From assembly GCF_947495675.1 (NCBI RefSeq), contig NZ_CANLZX010000013.1, positions 1-64,000 on the forward strand: a stretch of DNA of 64,000 bases, given 5' to 3'. The DNA comes from an uncultured Algibacter sp. (GTDB lineage: Bacteria; Bacteroidota; Bacteroidia; Flavobacteriales; Flavobacteriaceae). A program made the translations under genes and the position numbers. The first letter of the stretch is position 1; each line of letters begins with the position of its first letter. Below, one piece after another: positions 1 through 10,226 of this stretch. Under the pieces are notes generated by a model. The model was given only the letters and a program-made list of their open reading frames with translations. It had not been told where the DNA came from and ran no database searches.

Positions 1-556
1 TTCAAAGGATAATTCTTTAAAAGACTTAAACGGTAAAAAAATAGCAACTTCGTACCCAGAAACTGTTAAAAAGTTTTTAAAGGAACAAAATATTGATGCC
101 CAATTACACATCATTAACGGATCGGTAGAAATTGCACCAAACATTGGTTTAGCCGATGGTATTTGCGATATCGTTTCTAGTGGTAGTACTTTATTTAAAA
201 ATGGATTAAAAGAGATTGAAGTCTTATTAAAATCTGAAGCTGTATTGGCTGTTTCGCCGGTTTTAGACGATGAAAAACAAGCCATTTTAAATACCATTCA
301 ATTTAGAATACAGTCTGTTTTAAAAGGTAGAGATTCTAAATACGTTTTACTTAATGCACCTAATGATAAATTGGAAGACATTATTGCTTTATTACCTGGT
401 ATGAAGAGCCCAACAGTACTGCCATTAGCGCAAGAAGGCTGGAGTTCTGTACACTCGGTAATTCCTAAAAATGACTTTTGGAATATCATTGAGGGTTTAA
501 AAGCAAATGGAGCACAAGGTATTTTAGTGTGTCCAATTGAAAAAATGGTGCTTTAA
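1..556 (+). CDS. hisG: ATP phosphoribosyltransferase, C-terminal part (gene runs off the left edge)
   Basis: Catalyses the first step of histidine synthesis, joining ATP and PRPP. The frame is open from base 2, so the 5' end lies outside the window and about 185 residues are visible. The motif GLADGICDIVSSGSTL is the PRPP-binding signature of HisG. The last ~75 residues (EGWSSVHSVI, GILVCPIEKMVL) match the extra regulatory domain of long-form HisG, which binds histidine for feedback inhibition. The gene sits 9 bp before hisD as the first visible gene of the his operon. The in-frame TTG at 245 is not a real start, because homology continues upstream of it. Confidence 0.95.
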   Translation, partial: SKDNSLKDLNGKKIATSYPETVKKFLKEQNIDAQLHIINGSVEIAPNIGLADGICDIVSSGSTLFKNGLKEIEVLLKSEAVLAVSPVLDDEKQAILNTIQFRIQSVLKGRDSKYVLLNAPNDKLEDIIALLPGMKSPTVLPLAQEGWSSVHSVIPKNDFWNIIEGLKANGAQGILVCPIEKMVL

Positions 557-565
557 TCGCTTATC

Positions 566-1849
566 ATGAAAATTATAAATAATCCAAATAAAGAAAGTTG
601 GTCGGATGTTTTAAAACGACCTACGCAAACAGTTGGTGATATAGAATCTATCGTTAACGAAATATTTAAAGATGTTTCTATTAACGGTGATAACGCGATA
701 AAAACATATACCGAAAGATTTGATGGTATTCGTTTAGAAAATAATGTGGTTTCAGTTGCAGAAATTGAAAATGCCATTGCCAAAGTATCAGAAAACCTTA
801 AAAATGCTATAATTAAGGCCAAAGGTAATATTGAAGCTTTCCATACCGCTCAAAAAACAGAAAAAGTAGCTATTGAAACTACTAAAGGTGTACAATGTTG
901 GCAGGAAAAACGACCTATTCAAAAAGTAGGTTTGTATATCCCTGGCGGAACTGCGCCTTTGTTTTCAACCGTTTTAATGTTAGCGGTTCCTGCTCAAATT
1001 GCGGGTTGTAAAGAGATTGTGCTATGTTCGCCACCAAATAAAGCAGGCGAATTAGCGCCCGAAATTTTATTTGCTGCCAAACTTTGTGGCGTTACTAAAA
1101 TTATAAAAGTAGGAGGTATTCAGGCCGTTGCTGGACTTACGTTTGGCACAGTAACTATTCCGCAGGTTTATAAAATTTTCGGACCAGGAAATCAATTTGT
1201 AACCGTTGCCAAACAATTAGCAACTAAACATGGTGTGGCTATCGATATGCCTGCAGGTCCAAGTGAATTACTAATTGTGGCCGACGAAACGGCTAATGCG
1301 TCTTACATCGCTTCAGACTTGTTAAGTCAAGCTGAGCATGGTGCAGATAGTCAAGTAATACTGGTGGCAACTTCTAAAACATTAATTGATAATGTTTCAG
1401 AGGAAGTTGAAAAACAATTAAATGTCCTTCCGCGTAAAGCAATTGCCGAAAAAGCCATAGCCAACTCAAAGTTGATTTATGTTGAAAACGATACTATTGC
1501 CCTCGAATTAATTAACGAATACGGTCCGGAGCATTTTATAATTTGTGCTAAAAATGAAGATTTGTATGTAGATGGTATAAGTAATGCAGGTTCCGTTTTT
1601 ATTGGCGATTATACACCAGAAAGTGCTGGCGATTATGCCTCAGGAACCAACCATACATTACCAACTAATGGTTTTTCTAAGGCCTATTCTGGAGTAAATT
1701 TAGATAGCTTTTTAAAGAGCATGACGTTTCAAAAAATATCAAAAGAAGGCCTTTTAAATATTGGCGAAACTATTGAGTTAATGGCAGAAGCCGAAGGTTT
1801 ACAGGCCCATAAAAATGCTGTAAGTATTCGTTTAAAAGATTTAAAATGA
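566..1849 (+). CDS. hisD: histidinol dehydrogenase
   Basis: Performs the last two oxidations of histidine synthesis, histidinol to histidine, with NAD and zinc in the cytoplasm. At 427 residues it has the normal family length. Recognisable signatures are IPGGTAPLFSTVLMLAVPA, GPGNQFVTVAKQ, MPAGPSELLIVAD and the catalytic/zinc region QAEHGADSQ, with EYGPEHF and SGTNHTLPT further on. It overlaps hisC by 4 bp (ATGA), which suggests translational coupling. Confidence 0.98.
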   Translation: MKIINNPNKESWSDVLKRPTQTVGDIESIVNEIFKDVSINGDNAIKTYTERFDGIRLENNVVSVAEIENAIAKVSENLKNAIIKAKGNIEAFHTAQKTEKVAIETTKGVQCWQEKRPIQKVGLYIPGGTAPLFSTVLMLAVPAQIAGCKEIVLCSPPNKAGELAPEILFAAKLCGVTKIIKVGGIQAVAGLTFGTVTIPQVYKIFGPGNQFVTVAKQLATKHGVAIDMPAGPSELLIVADETANASYIASDLLSQAEHGADSQVILVATSKTLIDNVSEEVEKQLNVLPRKAIAEKAIANSKLIYVENDTIALELINEYGPEHFIICAKNEDLYVDGISNAGSVFIGDYTPESAGDYASGTNHTLPTNGFSKAYSGVNLDSFLKSMTFQKISKEGLLNIGETIELMAEAEGLQAHKNAVSIRLKDLK

Positions 1850-2898
1850 CAAGGTTTAACATCCAAAATATAATTAGAGCGAACGTAAAAGCTATGAAAG
1901 CTTATAGTTCGGCGCGAGACGAATATGTTTCCGATGGTTCTAAAATGATTTTTTTAGATGCCAACGAAAATCCATTCGAGAATGGTGTAAATCGTTATCC
2001 CGATCCGCTACAACGTTCATTAAAATCTGTGTTATCAGAACAAAAAAATGTTCCAGAAAATCAAATTTTACTTGGTAATGGAAGCGATGAAGTTTTAGAT
2101 TTATTGTTTAGAGCCTTTTGTGAGCCAAAGCAAGATAATATCATCACATTACCTCCAACTTACGGTATGTATACCGTGTTATCTAATTTAAACGAAGTTG
2201 AAGAGCGTAAAGTGGAGTTAAATGAAAATTTTCAACCAAATGTTGAAGCTATTCTAGACACCATAGATGAAAACTCAAAAATGCTTTTCATTTGTTCGCC
2301 TAATAACCCAACAGGAAACCTTATTGCTTCAGAGAAAATTAAAACATTACTTGAAAATTTTAATGGTTTAGTTGTTATTGATGAAGCCTATATCGATTTC
2401 TCAAATCAAGATAGTTGGGTTTCAGAATTAAGTAATTACCCGAATTTAATCGTAACTCAAACGCTATCAAAAGCTTATGGTTTGGCAGGAATTCGTTTAG
2501 GTCTGTGTTTCGCTTCCGCGGAAATTATTTCAGTTTTAAACAAAATCAAGCCGCCGTATAATGTTAATGAGTTAACTCAAAAACGAGCATTAGAGCGTAT
2601 TTCGAACTTAGAAGCGGTAAAGGATGAAGTAAAATCGGTTTTAAAAGAACGCGATATATTAATTGAAGCTTTAAAAAACATCAATTTTGTAGAAACCATT
2701 TTTCCTACCGAAGCTAATTTTGTTTTGGTTAGGGTAGATGATGCTACTAAACGATACAACCAGTTAATAGCAAACGGTATTGTTATTAGAAACCGAACAA
2801 CCCAACCACTTTGTAAAAACACATTACGTTTTACGGTTGGAACCGAAATTGAAAATAAAACATTAATTTCTGCTTTAAGGCAGTTAGCAATTAGCTAA
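1846..2898 (+). CDS. hisC: histidinol-phosphate aminotransferase
   Basis: PLP-dependent aminotransferase that transfers an amino group from glutamate to imidazole acetol phosphate. The 350-residue protein has the fold-type I signatures: LDANENPF near the N-terminus, [20 protein letters not shown] (about 150-158), [10 protein letters not shown] (about 176-185) and the PLP lysine K209 in [14 protein letters not shown]. The start overlaps the end of hisD. hisB follows after 10 bp. Confidence 0.97.
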   Translation: MTRFNIQNIIRANVKAMKAYSSARDEYVSDGSKMIFLDANENPFENGVNRYPDPLQRSLKSVLSEQKNVPENQILLGNGSDEVLDLLFRAFCEPKQDNIITLPPTYGMYTVLSNLNEVEERKVELNENFQPNVEAILDTIDENSKMLFICSPNNPTGNLIASEKIKTLLENFNGLVVIDEAYIDFSNQDSWVSELSNYPNLIVTQTLSKAYGLAGIRLGLCFASAEIISVLNKIKPPYNVNELTQKRALERISNLEAVKDEVKSVLKERDILIEALKNINFVETIFPTEANFVLVRVDDATKRYNQLIANGIVIRNRTTQPLCKNTLRFTVGTEIENKTLISALRQLAIS

Positions 2899-2908
2899 AA
2901 GCATAAAT

Positions 2909-4045
2909 ATGAAAAAAGTACTTTTTATAGACCGAGATGGGACATTGGTTTTAGAGCCACCTGTTGATTATCAATTAGATAGTTTAGAGAAGCTAGAATA
3001 TTATCCAAAAGTATTTCAATACATGGCTAAAATTGCCAATGAGTTGGATTATGAGTTGGTTATGGTTACAAATCAAGATGGTTTAGGTACCGATAGCTTT
3101 CCAGAAGATACATTTTGGCCTGCCCAAAACAAAATAATTGATGCCTTTGCTAAAGAAGGCGTAGTGTTTTCTGAAGTATTTATAGATAAAACGTTTCCTC
3201 ATGAAAATGCAGAAACGCGTAAACCTAGAACAGGCCTATTAACTAAGTATTTTTCTGAAGACTATGACTTAGAAAATTCATTTGTTTTAGGAGATAGAAT
3301 TACAGACATGGAATTGGCAATAAATCTGGGAGCAAAAGGTATTTATTTATCTGAAAACCCAGAATTAGGAGCCGATGAAATTGAAACTTCAAAACAAGAC
3401 ATTCAAGATTGTATTGCCTTAACAAGTACAGATTGGTCGGCTATATATGAGTTTTTAAAACTGGAAAGTCGTGTTGAAGAGATAACGCGTAACACCAATG
3501 AAACCAAGATTTATATAAAATTAAATTTAGATGGTTCTGGTAAAAATGATATTAATACAGGATTGTCTTTCTTTGATCATATGTTAGATCAAATTGGTCG
3601 CCATGGTGCCATGGATTTAACAGTAAAAGTTGATGGCGATTTAGAAGTTGACGAACATCATACTATAGAAGACACTATGATTGCTTTAGGCGAGTTATTT
3701 AATAAAGCTTTAGGTAATAAATTAGGTATTGAACGTTACGGATTTTGTTTACCAATGGACGATTGTTTAGCTCAAGTTGCTGTCGATTTTGGAGGTAGAA
3801 ATTGGTTAGAATGGGATGCCGAATTTAAACGTGAAAAAATTGGTGATATGCCAACCGAAATGTTTTTCCATTTATTTAAGTCATTTACAGACGGGGCTAA
3901 ATGTAATTTGAATGTAAAAGCAGAAGGTGTTAACGAACACCACAAAATAGAAGGTATTTTTAAGGCTTTTGCAAAAGCTATGAAAATGGCTGTAAAAAGA
4001 GACCCTAACAAAATGTTTTTACCATCAACTAAAGGAATGCTTTAA
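2909..4045 (+). CDS. hisB: bifunctional histidinol-phosphatase / imidazoleglycerol-phosphate dehydratase
   Basis: Two enzymes in one chain. Residues 1 to about 170 are a HAD phosphatase with the nucleophile pair D8 and D10 (FIDRDGT), TNQDGLG and the acidic motif around D129 (LGDRITD). Residues about 187-378 are imidazoleglycerol-phosphate dehydratase, with the metal-binding cluster DEHHTIEDT near residue 250 and [12 protein letters not shown] near the end. The fusion is the E. coli-type arrangement and is common in Bacteroidota. The stop overlaps the hisH start (TAATG). Confidence 0.97.
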   Translation: MKKVLFIDRDGTLVLEPPVDYQLDSLEKLEYYPKVFQYMAKIANELDYELVMVTNQDGLGTDSFPEDTFWPAQNKIIDAFAKEGVVFSEVFIDKTFPHENAETRKPRTGLLTKYFSEDYDLENSFVLGDRITDMELAINLGAKGIYLSENPELGADEIETSKQDIQDCIALTSTDWSAIYEFLKLESRVEEITRNTNETKIYIKLNLDGSGKNDINTGLSFFDHMLDQIGRHGAMDLTVKVDGDLEVDEHHTIEDTMIALGELFNKALGNKLGIERYGFCLPMDDCLAQVAVDFGGRNWLEWDAEFKREKIGDMPTEMFFHLFKSFTDGAKCNLNVKAEGVNEHHKIEGIFKAFAKAMKMAVKRDPNKMFLPSTKGML

Positions 4046-4626
4046 TGAAATTAGTTATAATAAATTATGGCGCTGGAAATATAAAAAGTATTCAGTTTGC
4101 TTTTAAAAGACTGGGTGTAGACGCTATTTTATCTAATAATCCAGATGAAATTAAAGCCGCCGATAAAATAATTTTCCCTGGAGTTGGTGAGGCAAGTACT
4201 GCTATGAATATGCTTAAGGAAAGTGGGTTAGATAAATTAATTCCTACCTTAAAACAACCTGTTTTAGGAATTTGTTTAGGTATGCAATTATTGTGTAAAC
4301 ACACAGAAGAAGGCGACACTAAAGGTATTGGCATTTTTCAAACCAATGTAAAACGCTTCACAAACGAGGTAAAGGTGCCGCAAATGGGATGGAATGTTAT
4401 TAAAGATTTAAAATCAGATTTGTTTAAAGGCATTAAAGAAAACGAATACATGTATTTAGTGCATAGTTATTATGCAGAGCATTGTAATGAAACTATTGCT
4501 AAAACAGATTATGGACTTAATTATGCTTCTGCTTTGCAACACGAAAACTTTTATGGTGTTCAGTTTCATCCAGAAAAGAGCGGCATTGAAGGCGCTAAAA
4601 TATTAAAGAATTTTTTAGAATTATAA
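4045..4626 (+). CDS. hisH: imidazole glycerol phosphate synthase, glutaminase subunit
   Basis: Class I glutamine amidotransferase that feeds ammonia to HisF. The triad is visible: the nucleophile C77 in GICLGMQLL, and H175 and E177 in GVQFHPEKS. The 193-residue length is normal. The start shares one base with the hisB stop and hisA follows after 1 bp. The partner HisF is encoded two genes downstream in the same operon. Confidence 0.97.
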   Translation: MKLVIINYGAGNIKSIQFAFKRLGVDAILSNNPDEIKAADKIIFPGVGEASTAMNMLKESGLDKLIPTLKQPVLGICLGMQLLCKHTEEGDTKGIGIFQTNVKRFTNEVKVPQMGWNVIKDLKSDLFKGIKENEYMYLVHSYYAEHCNETIAKTDYGLNYASALQHENFYGVQFHPEKSGIEGAKILKNFLEL

Positions 4627-4627
4627 T

Positions 4628-5362
4628 ATGAGAATAATACCAGCCATTGACATTATAGACGGAAAATGTGTTCGCCTTACAAAAGGAGATTACGATACTA
4701 AAAAAATATATAACGAAAACCCTTTAGAGGTTGCCAAAATGTTTGAAGGGTCGGGCATTGAGTATTTACATTTAGTAGATTTAGATGGTGCAAAGGCCAA
4801 GCACATTGTTAATTATAAAGTGCTCGAACAAATAGCTTCAAAAACCAAGTTAAAAATTGATTTTGGTGGTGGTTTAAAAACTAACGAAGATTTACATATT
4901 GCTTTTAATTCTGGAGCTAGACAAATTACAGGAGGTAGTATTGCGGTTAAAGATGCTGAAACTTTTGAAGGTTGGATTTCTAAATACGGCGGAAACAAAA
5001 TTATTTTAGGAGCCGATAGCGATGCAGGAAAAATTTCAATTAGTGGCTGGATGGAACAAAGTAAAGAAGATGTTATTCCGTTTATTAAAGGCTACCAAAA
5101 GAAAGGTATTCAATATGTTATTTGTACAGATATTTCAAAAGACGGTATGTTAGAAGGACCTTCATTTGATTTATATAAAGAAATTATTGAGGCTTGTAGC
5201 AATAGTAGTAGTGGGCAATCTGTAAAATTAATTGCTTCAGGTGGGATTTCTCATATCGATGAGTTACCTAAATTAATCGAGTTAGGATGCGAAGGCGTTA
5301 TTATAGGAAAAGCGATTTACGAAAATAGAATTAAACTTCACCAACTAGAAAAATTTGTATAA
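4628..5362 (+). CDS. hisA: ProFAR isomerase (1-(5-phosphoribosyl)-5-[(5-phosphoribosylamino)methylideneamino]imidazole-4-carboxamide isomerase)
   Basis: A (beta/alpha)8-barrel Amadori isomerase. The catalytic D8 lies in the N-terminal motif [15 protein letters not shown]. The phosphate-binding half-barrel repeats appear as DFGGGLKT and [12 protein letters not shown]. The 244-residue length is normal. It overlaps hisF by one base (TAATG). Confidence 0.97.
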   Translation: MRIIPAIDIIDGKCVRLTKGDYDTKKIYNENPLEVAKMFEGSGIEYLHLVDLDGAKAKHIVNYKVLEQIASKTKLKIDFGGGLKTNEDLHIAFNSGARQITGGSIAVKDAETFEGWISKYGGNKIILGADSDAGKISISGWMEQSKEDVIPFIKGYQKKGIQYVICTDISKDGMLEGPSFDLYKEIIEACSNSSSGQSVKLIASGGISHIDELPKLIELGCEGVIIGKAIYENRIKLHQLEKFV

Positions 5363-6117
5363 TGCTAACAAAGAGAATTATACCTTGTTTAGATATTAAA
5401 AACGGAAGAACCGTAAAAGGTGTTAATTTCGTTGATTTAAGAGACGCTGGAGACCCTGTTGAATTGGCTAAACAATATGCAAATCAAGGGGCAGACGAAT
5501 TGGTGTTTCTAGATATTTCTGCTACTTTAGAAGGTCGCGGAACCACTTTAGACATGGTTTTACACGTAGCCGAACAAGTTAATATTCCGTTTACCGTTGG
5601 TGGTGGAATTTCTAGTGTAGAGCATGTTGATGCTTTATTACAATGTGGTGCAGATAAGGTGTCTATCAATTCTTCTGCTGTTAAAAGACCGGAATTGGTA
5701 AATGAATTATCAAATAAATTTGGAAGCCAATGTGTTGTTGTTGCTATTGATGCAAAACAAGTAGATGGCCAATGGAAAGTGCATTTAGCAGGTGGTAGTA
5801 TTCCAACAGAAATCGATTTGTTTGAGTGGGCAAAAGAAGTTGAAGAACGTGGAGCAGGAGAGATTCTATTCACATCAATGGATCATGATGGTACTAAAAA
5901 TGGATTTGCAAATGAAGCTTTAGCTAGATTATCTGAAGAATTAAACATTCCCATAATAGCCTCGGGTGGAGCTGGAAATGTACAACACTTTGTAGACACT
6001 TTTAAAGATGGAAAATCTGATGCAGCCTTGGCAGCAAGTGTGTTTCATTTTGGTGAAATTCCAATTCCAGAATTAAAAAAAGAATTAAAAAGTAATAATA
6101 TAGAAGTACGATTATAA
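5362..6117 (+). CDS. hisF: imidazole glycerol phosphate synthase, cyclase subunit
   Basis: Uses ammonia from HisH to close the imidazole ring, releasing IGP and AICAR. The barrel protein of 251 residues begins with the canonical [18 protein letters not shown] (catalytic D11). It contains [16 protein letters not shown] (second catalytic Asp near 130), [12 protein letters not shown] and [13 protein letters not shown]. It is paralogous to the adjacent hisA, as expected for this pair. Confidence 0.98.
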   Translation: MLTKRIIPCLDIKNGRTVKGVNFVDLRDAGDPVELAKQYANQGADELVFLDISATLEGRGTTLDMVLHVAEQVNIPFTVGGGISSVEHVDALLQCGADKVSINSSAVKRPELVNELSNKFGSQCVVVAIDAKQVDGQWKVHLAGGSIPTEIDLFEWAKEVEERGAGEILFTSMDHDGTKNGFANEALARLSEELNIPIIASGGAGNVQHFVDTFKDGKSDAALAASVFHFGEIPIPELKKELKSNNIEVRL

Positions 6118-6169
6118 ATCGCGCGTGATATGCTTAACTCGGTTTGGCATTTCAAAAATAAAAATAATC

Positions 6170-6763
6170 ATGACCATAAAATACGACTCAAACGGATTAG
6201 TTCCAGCTATTATTCAAGATGCCACAACAAAAAATGTGTTAATGTTGGGCTATATGAATGCTGAATCTTACGAGAAAACTTTAGAAACTAAGAAGGTTAC
6301 TTTTTTTAGTAGAAGTAAACAGCGCCTTTGGACTAAAGGTGAAGAAAGCGGTAATTTTTTAAACCTTGTAGATATAAAAAATGATTGTGATAACGATTCA
6401 TTACTTATTCAAGTTAATCCAGTAGGACCAACATGCCATACCGGTACAGATACCTGTTGGAAAGAGGAAAACAATTCTAATTATGGTTTCTTTTCTACCT
6501 TAGAAAATGTTATTGCAGAGCGTGTAGCTAATAAGGATACCAAAAAATCATATGTGGCTAGTTTGTTTTCTAAAGGTATAAATAAAGTAGCTCAAAAAGT
6601 AGGCGAGGAGGCTGTTGAAACCGTTATTGAGGCTATGGATAATAACGATGAGTTATTTTTATATGAATCGGCAGATTTGTTGTTTCATTACCTAATGCTT
6701 TTACAAGCCAAGGGATTTACCCTAAAGGATATTGAGAAAGAATTAATAGGAAGACACAAATAA
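6170..6763 (+). CDS. hisI: bifunctional phosphoribosyl-AMP cyclohydrolase / phosphoribosyl-ATP pyrophosphatase
   Basis: HisIE fusion covering steps 2 and 3 of histidine synthesis. Residues 1 to about 105 are the cyclohydrolase, with FFSRSKQRLWTKGEESGNFL and the metal-binding cysteines in GPTCHTGTDTCW. The remainder is the pyrophosphatase, with VGEEAVETVIEA and ESADLLFHYLMLL. I chose the ATG at 6170 (MTIKYDSNGL, 197 residues). The frame extends to a GTG at 6125, but the 15 extra residues look unlike the family. It is the last gene of the his operon and is followed by a terminator. Confidence 0.95.
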   Translation: MTIKYDSNGLVPAIIQDATTKNVLMLGYMNAESYEKTLETKKVTFFSRSKQRLWTKGEESGNFLNLVDIKNDCDNDSLLIQVNPVGPTCHTGTDTCWKEENNSNYGFFSTLENVIAERVANKDTKKSYVASLFSKGINKVAQKVGEEAVETVIEAMDNNDELFLYESADLLFHYLMLLQAKGFTLKDIEKELIGRHK

Positions 6764-6786
6764 AACAATCTATTTATAAAAAGCAT

Positions 6787-6819
6787 AAAAAAAGCATTAG
6801 ATTTTACTAATGCTTTTTT
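6787..6819. terminator. bidirectional rho-independent terminator
   Basis: AAAGCATTAG and CTAATGCTTT form a perfect stem around a short loop, with A-runs on the left and T-runs on the right. It closes the his operon on the plus strand and can also serve the convergent gene that ends at 6840. Confidence 0.85.
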
Positions 6820-6839
6820 ATTTATACTGTTTTTTTTGA

Positions 6840-7259
6840 CTATCCAAGCCAATTTTTAGTTTTAGACATTTTAGCAAACCATACAAATATAAATGCAAAA
6901 GCTACTATCATAATAGTCATAATCATATTTGATTCACAACCATTTATTAAGGTGTATCCCATTTGTACAATTACAGCTATTAATGATAATATCCATAATT
7001 TTACAGACCATGATTTTTTGAGTAATAATCCAATAGCTGCTATAGTTCCCGCGAAAACGGCAATAGCGAATGCTGCTGTAACCCATATTGGCATATTAGC
7101 TGCAATTTCTAGTTGTTCTTCGGTGTACATAGTCCGATAACTTTCAGTATTATACGCTTGTTGCAAATAAGCATTAACGCCCATGGCATTCCAAATAAGT
7201 GCAATAACGCTTACAATCCAAAACCAAATAGGTGGTTTACTAGTTAATGTGTTGGTCAT
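6840..7259 (-). CDS. small four-helix inner-membrane protein, function unknown
   Basis: 139 residues with four hydrophobic segments at roughly 12-30, 58-82, 88-107 and 112-130. Between segments 1 and 2 lies a polar loop NTESYRTMYTEEQLEIAANMPIW. Similar small proteins are common in Bacteroidota and are sometimes labelled sugar transporters without support. It is a single gene, convergent with the his operon. I see no catalytic motif and assign no function. Confidence 0.75.
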   Translation of the reverse strand: MTNTLTSKPPIWFWIVSVIALIWNAMGVNAYLQQAYNTESYRTMYTEEQLEIAANMPIWVTAAFAIAVFAGTIAAIGLLLKKSWSVKLWILSLIAVIVQMGYTLINGCESNMIMTIMIVAFAFIFVWFAKMSKTKNWLG

Positions 7260-7354
7260 AATTAATAGTATTTAATTGTTTTTAGTAATACAATGTATAA
7301 TTTTTTTGTCACATTTAATAAATACCCTATTTTCAAATTCTATTTTTATTCAAA

Positions 7355-8131
7355 ATGAAAAAATACTTTTACGTAATTAATATTCAATATTTAGGCTACC
7401 GTTTCCATGGTTGGCAAAAACAACCAAATGTAAAAACACTACATTTAATGGTTGATAGAACATTGAATTTTATCTTAGAAGGCAAATACTTTAAAAGCTT
7501 AAGCTCTGGTAGAACTGATGCTATGGTCTCGGCTGAAAGTGCATATTTTGAATTGTTTTTAAAAGAACCCATAGACGATCAAAAAGCTTTTCTCGAACTT
7601 TTTAACACAAATCTACCTCAAGATTTAAGAGCCTTATCTTTAAAAGAAGTAGATGCTGAATTTAATATTATAAATCATTCTAAAATTAAAGAATATTTAT
7701 ACCTCTTTACTTATGGTGAAAAATGCCATCCATTCTGCGCGCCAATAATGACCACTATTCTTGACGATTTAGATATTGAATTGATGAAAAAAGGTGCAAA
7801 ACTTTTTGAAGGAGAAAATTATTTAAAATCTTATTGCTATAAACCAACAGATAATGGTATTTATACTAGAACCATTTTAACCTGCGAATTAATTGAAAAC
7901 ACTATTTATACGGCTAATTACTTTCCTAATCAATCTTATATATTAAGAGTTAGAGGTAAAGGGTTTATGCGAAATCAGATTCGGTTAATGATGGGGACGT
8001 TAATTGATTTGGGAAAAGGAAAATTATCTTTAAATGATATTGAAGACAGTTTATTGCCAGATAATTTTGTAAAAATGAATTACATTGCTCCAGCTTCGGG
8101 TCTCATTCTCAATAAAATAGAATTTGAATAG
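7355..8131 (+). CDS. TruA-family tRNA pseudouridine synthase, divergent
   Basis: The N-terminus YVINIQYLGYRFHGWQKQP and the motif SGRTDAMVSA identify the TruA family, with D55 as the presumed catalytic aspartate. Family members usually read GRTDxGVHA; here the residues after the Asp are AMVSA. LRVRGKGFMRNQIRLMMG is the usual C-terminal RNA-binding/core motif. At 258 residues it is near normal length. It may be a paralogue with altered RNA substrate and not the housekeeping truA, so no symbol is given. Confidence 0.85.
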   Translation: MKKYFYVINIQYLGYRFHGWQKQPNVKTLHLMVDRTLNFILEGKYFKSLSSGRTDAMVSAESAYFELFLKEPIDDQKAFLELFNTNLPQDLRALSLKEVDAEFNIINHSKIKEYLYLFTYGEKCHPFCAPIMTTILDDLDIELMKKGAKLFEGENYLKSYCYKPTDNGIYTRTILTCELIENTIYTANYFPNQSYILRVRGKGFMRNQIRLMMGTLIDLGKGKLSLNDIEDSLLPDNFVKMNYIAPASGLILNKIEFE

Positions 8132-8335
8132 AAGTTGCGTTACACTACTTCAAAAATCTTCATATTAAATTAAAAATTGTTTTAATTTTCATTAAAACTT
8201 GCCATTATTATCAAATGAGCAAGAATTAATCGCATACGAACAAATCACTTCAATAGTCATATTTTAATTTAGCGGTGTGAGAGAATGGCATATACATTCA
8301 CTCTTAAATTTAATATTAACCTAAAAAATAAAATT

Positions 8336-8839
8336 ATGAATTATTTAAAAATGAATGAAGAAGAAGTATTACCTGTGGTTATGGAATTAAATATTTTATT
8401 AGCAGATTACCATGTGTATTATCAAAAATTAAGAAGTAACCATTGGAATATTGTAGGGAAAAACTTTTTTGATTTACATGAACAGTTTGAAGATTTGTAC
8501 AATGATGCAAAAGTAAAAATAGATGAAATCGCAGAACGTATTTTAACTTTAAGATTTCACCCAATGAGTAAAATGAAAGATTATCTTAAAGCATCGTCAA
8601 TTAATGAGGATAAACCAATTAAGTCTGATAAAGATATGGTTGAAGAAACATTAAATGATCATAAAATATTACTTGAGCAAATGGCTATAGTAATCGAAAA
8701 GGCCGATAAAATATCAGATGAAGGTACTATAGATTTAATAGGAGCATATATAAGAGAATTAGAAAAATCTAGTTGGATGCTTAATGCATGGTCTAAAAGT
8801 ACCTCAGAAATATTTAAGCCTAATGTAGTTGAAGTTTAA
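8336..8839 (+). CDS. dps: Dps/ferritin-like DNA-protection protein
   Basis: Predicted dodecameric mini-ferritin that oxidises and stores iron and protects DNA under starvation or peroxide. The Dps ferroxidase signature is clear: SNHWN, then FFDLHEQFEDLYND and KIDEIAER. I chose the ATG at 8336 (MNYLKMNEEE, 167 residues). An upstream in-frame ATG at 8285 would add 17 non-family residues. The mscS-type gene follows 51 bp downstream, so the two may form a stress operon. Confidence 0.9.
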   Translation: MNYLKMNEEEVLPVVMELNILLADYHVYYQKLRSNHWNIVGKNFFDLHEQFEDLYNDAKVKIDEIAERILTLRFHPMSKMKDYLKASSINEDKPIKSDKDMVEETLNDHKILLEQMAIVIEKADKISDEGTIDLIGAYIRELEKSSWMLNAWSKSTSEIFKPNVVEV

Positions 8840-8890
8840 TACATCTTTTTTAATAAAAAATGATTTATAAACTTTTAAACTTTAAAAAAA

Positions 8891-9793
8891 ATGGAAACTA
8901 CAATAGGAACGGCATTTAATAATTTAATTGATAAACTACAGGGGTGGTTAAGTGCTATAATACAAAACATCCCTAATTTGGTATTGGCTTTATTAGTTAT
9001 GGGGCTTTCATACTTTGCTGCTAAATATGTAAGTAAGATTGTTAGGAAATTATTAGCAAGACGTATAAGTCAAGAATCAATTACAAATATGATTTCTAAA
9101 ATATCTGCAGTTTTAGTTGTGGCTACCGGATTGTTTCTTGCTTTAGGAATTTTAAATTTGGGTAAAATGCTCACCTCTTTACTAGCAGGTGCCGGTGTTG
9201 TAGGTTTAGCAATAGGTTTAGCATTGCAGGGTACACTCTCAAACACATTTGCTGGTATTGTTATTTCTTTCAGGAAAAGAATACAAATTGGTAATTGGGT
9301 TGAATCTAATGGGTTCTCTGGTGAAGTGATTGATGTAAACCTTAAAGAGTTTGTTATTAAAGAAGCAGATAATAACATTGTAGTTATACCTAACAGTATG
9401 GTGCTTGAAAACCCACTTAAAAACTATTCATTAACAACTAAAATGAGAGTGTTTTTAGAGTGTGGTGTTGGTTATGAATCCGACTTAGAAGAAGTAGAAC
9501 GTTTAACAAAGGAAACAATCTATAACACCTTCGATCAAGTTAAAAAACCAGAAGATGTAGAATTTTATTTTACAGAATTTGGTGATAGCTCAATTAACTA
9601 TTTATGTCGTTTTTGGATAGATGCAGATAGTATGCTTGAAAAATTAAGAGCAAAAACAACGGCTATTATCGAAATTAAAAAGGCGTACGATAAAGCAGGA
9701 ATTAATATTCCTTTCCCAATTAGAACTTTACAGTTTGACAATAAACTGTCATTAAACAAGCTTGTTTTTAACAAAGAGTTTTCTAATAATTAA
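8891..9793 (+). CDS. small-conductance mechanosensitive channel, MscS family
   Basis: 300 residues with the MscS layout: an N-terminal amphipathic stretch, membrane segments around 27-47 and 68-90, and the pore helix rich in Gly/Ala (LLAGAGVVGLAIGLALQGTLSNTFAG). The beta domain (IGNWVESNGFSGEVIDVNLKE) and C-terminal cytoplasmic domain (CGVGYESDLEEVERL) follow. It releases solutes on hypo-osmotic shock. It lies after dps and before two small envelope proteins. Confidence 0.92.
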   Translation: METTIGTAFNNLIDKLQGWLSAIIQNIPNLVLALLVMGLSYFAAKYVSKIVRKLLARRISQESITNMISKISAVLVVATGLFLALGILNLGKMLTSLLAGAGVVGLAIGLALQGTLSNTFAGIVISFRKRIQIGNWVESNGFSGEVIDVNLKEFVIKEADNNIVVIPNSMVLENPLKNYSLTTKMRVFLECGVGYESDLEEVERLTKETIYNTFDQVKKPEDVEFYFTEFGDSSINYLCRFWIDADSMLEKLRAKTTAIIEIKKAYDKAGINIPFPIRTLQFDNKLSLNKLVFNKEFSNN

Positions 9794-9960
9794 TTTACAT
9801 ATTAAAGTAAAACGAATAGCTATACCATAAAAGTTTTTAGCATTAAATTGTTCTAATTAATATGAATATTTATTAATGTTAAACGGATTTTGTAAAGGTA
9901 AATTTTTACTTTAATAAGCAGGTGTAAGTAATTGATATTTAATAATTTAAAAAATAGATA

Positions 9961-10176
9961 ATGAAAAAATACATAGTAATAATAACCTTGTTGATTTCAA
10001 TTTCTTTTATAAGTTGTAGAGATGAAAATAAAACGGCTGAAGATAAATTGGAAACAGCAATTGAAGAAGTAAAAGAAGATTTAAAAGCAAATTCAGAAAC
10101 ATTATCTGATGATGTTGAAGACGCTATTGAGGATGTTGAAGATGAAATCAATGAAATAAAAGAAGAAGCTAAATAA
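9961..10176 (+). CDS. small acidic lipoprotein
   Basis: 71 residues. The N-terminal signal ends in the lipobox-like FISC, which predicts lipidation at C19. The mature part is a highly charged, Glu/Asp/Lys-rich amphipathic helix with a heptad-like DVEDAIEDVEDEINEIKEE pattern, probably a coiled coil. No family is recognised. An envelope location next to mscS and another exported protein suggests a stress-related role. Confidence 0.7.
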   Translation: MKKYIVIITLLISISFISCRDENKTAEDKLETAIEEVKEDLKANSETLSDDVEDAIEDVEDEINEIKEEAK

Positions 10177-10226
10177 ACCCAAAAAATAGCTTTAAAATTA
10201 ATTTATAAATAAAAAAAAATATAAAA

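Noticed and set aside
5484..5873. Long open frame on the minus strand inside hisF
   Set aside because: It is the reverse-strand shadow of a strongly conserved gene and has no family features.
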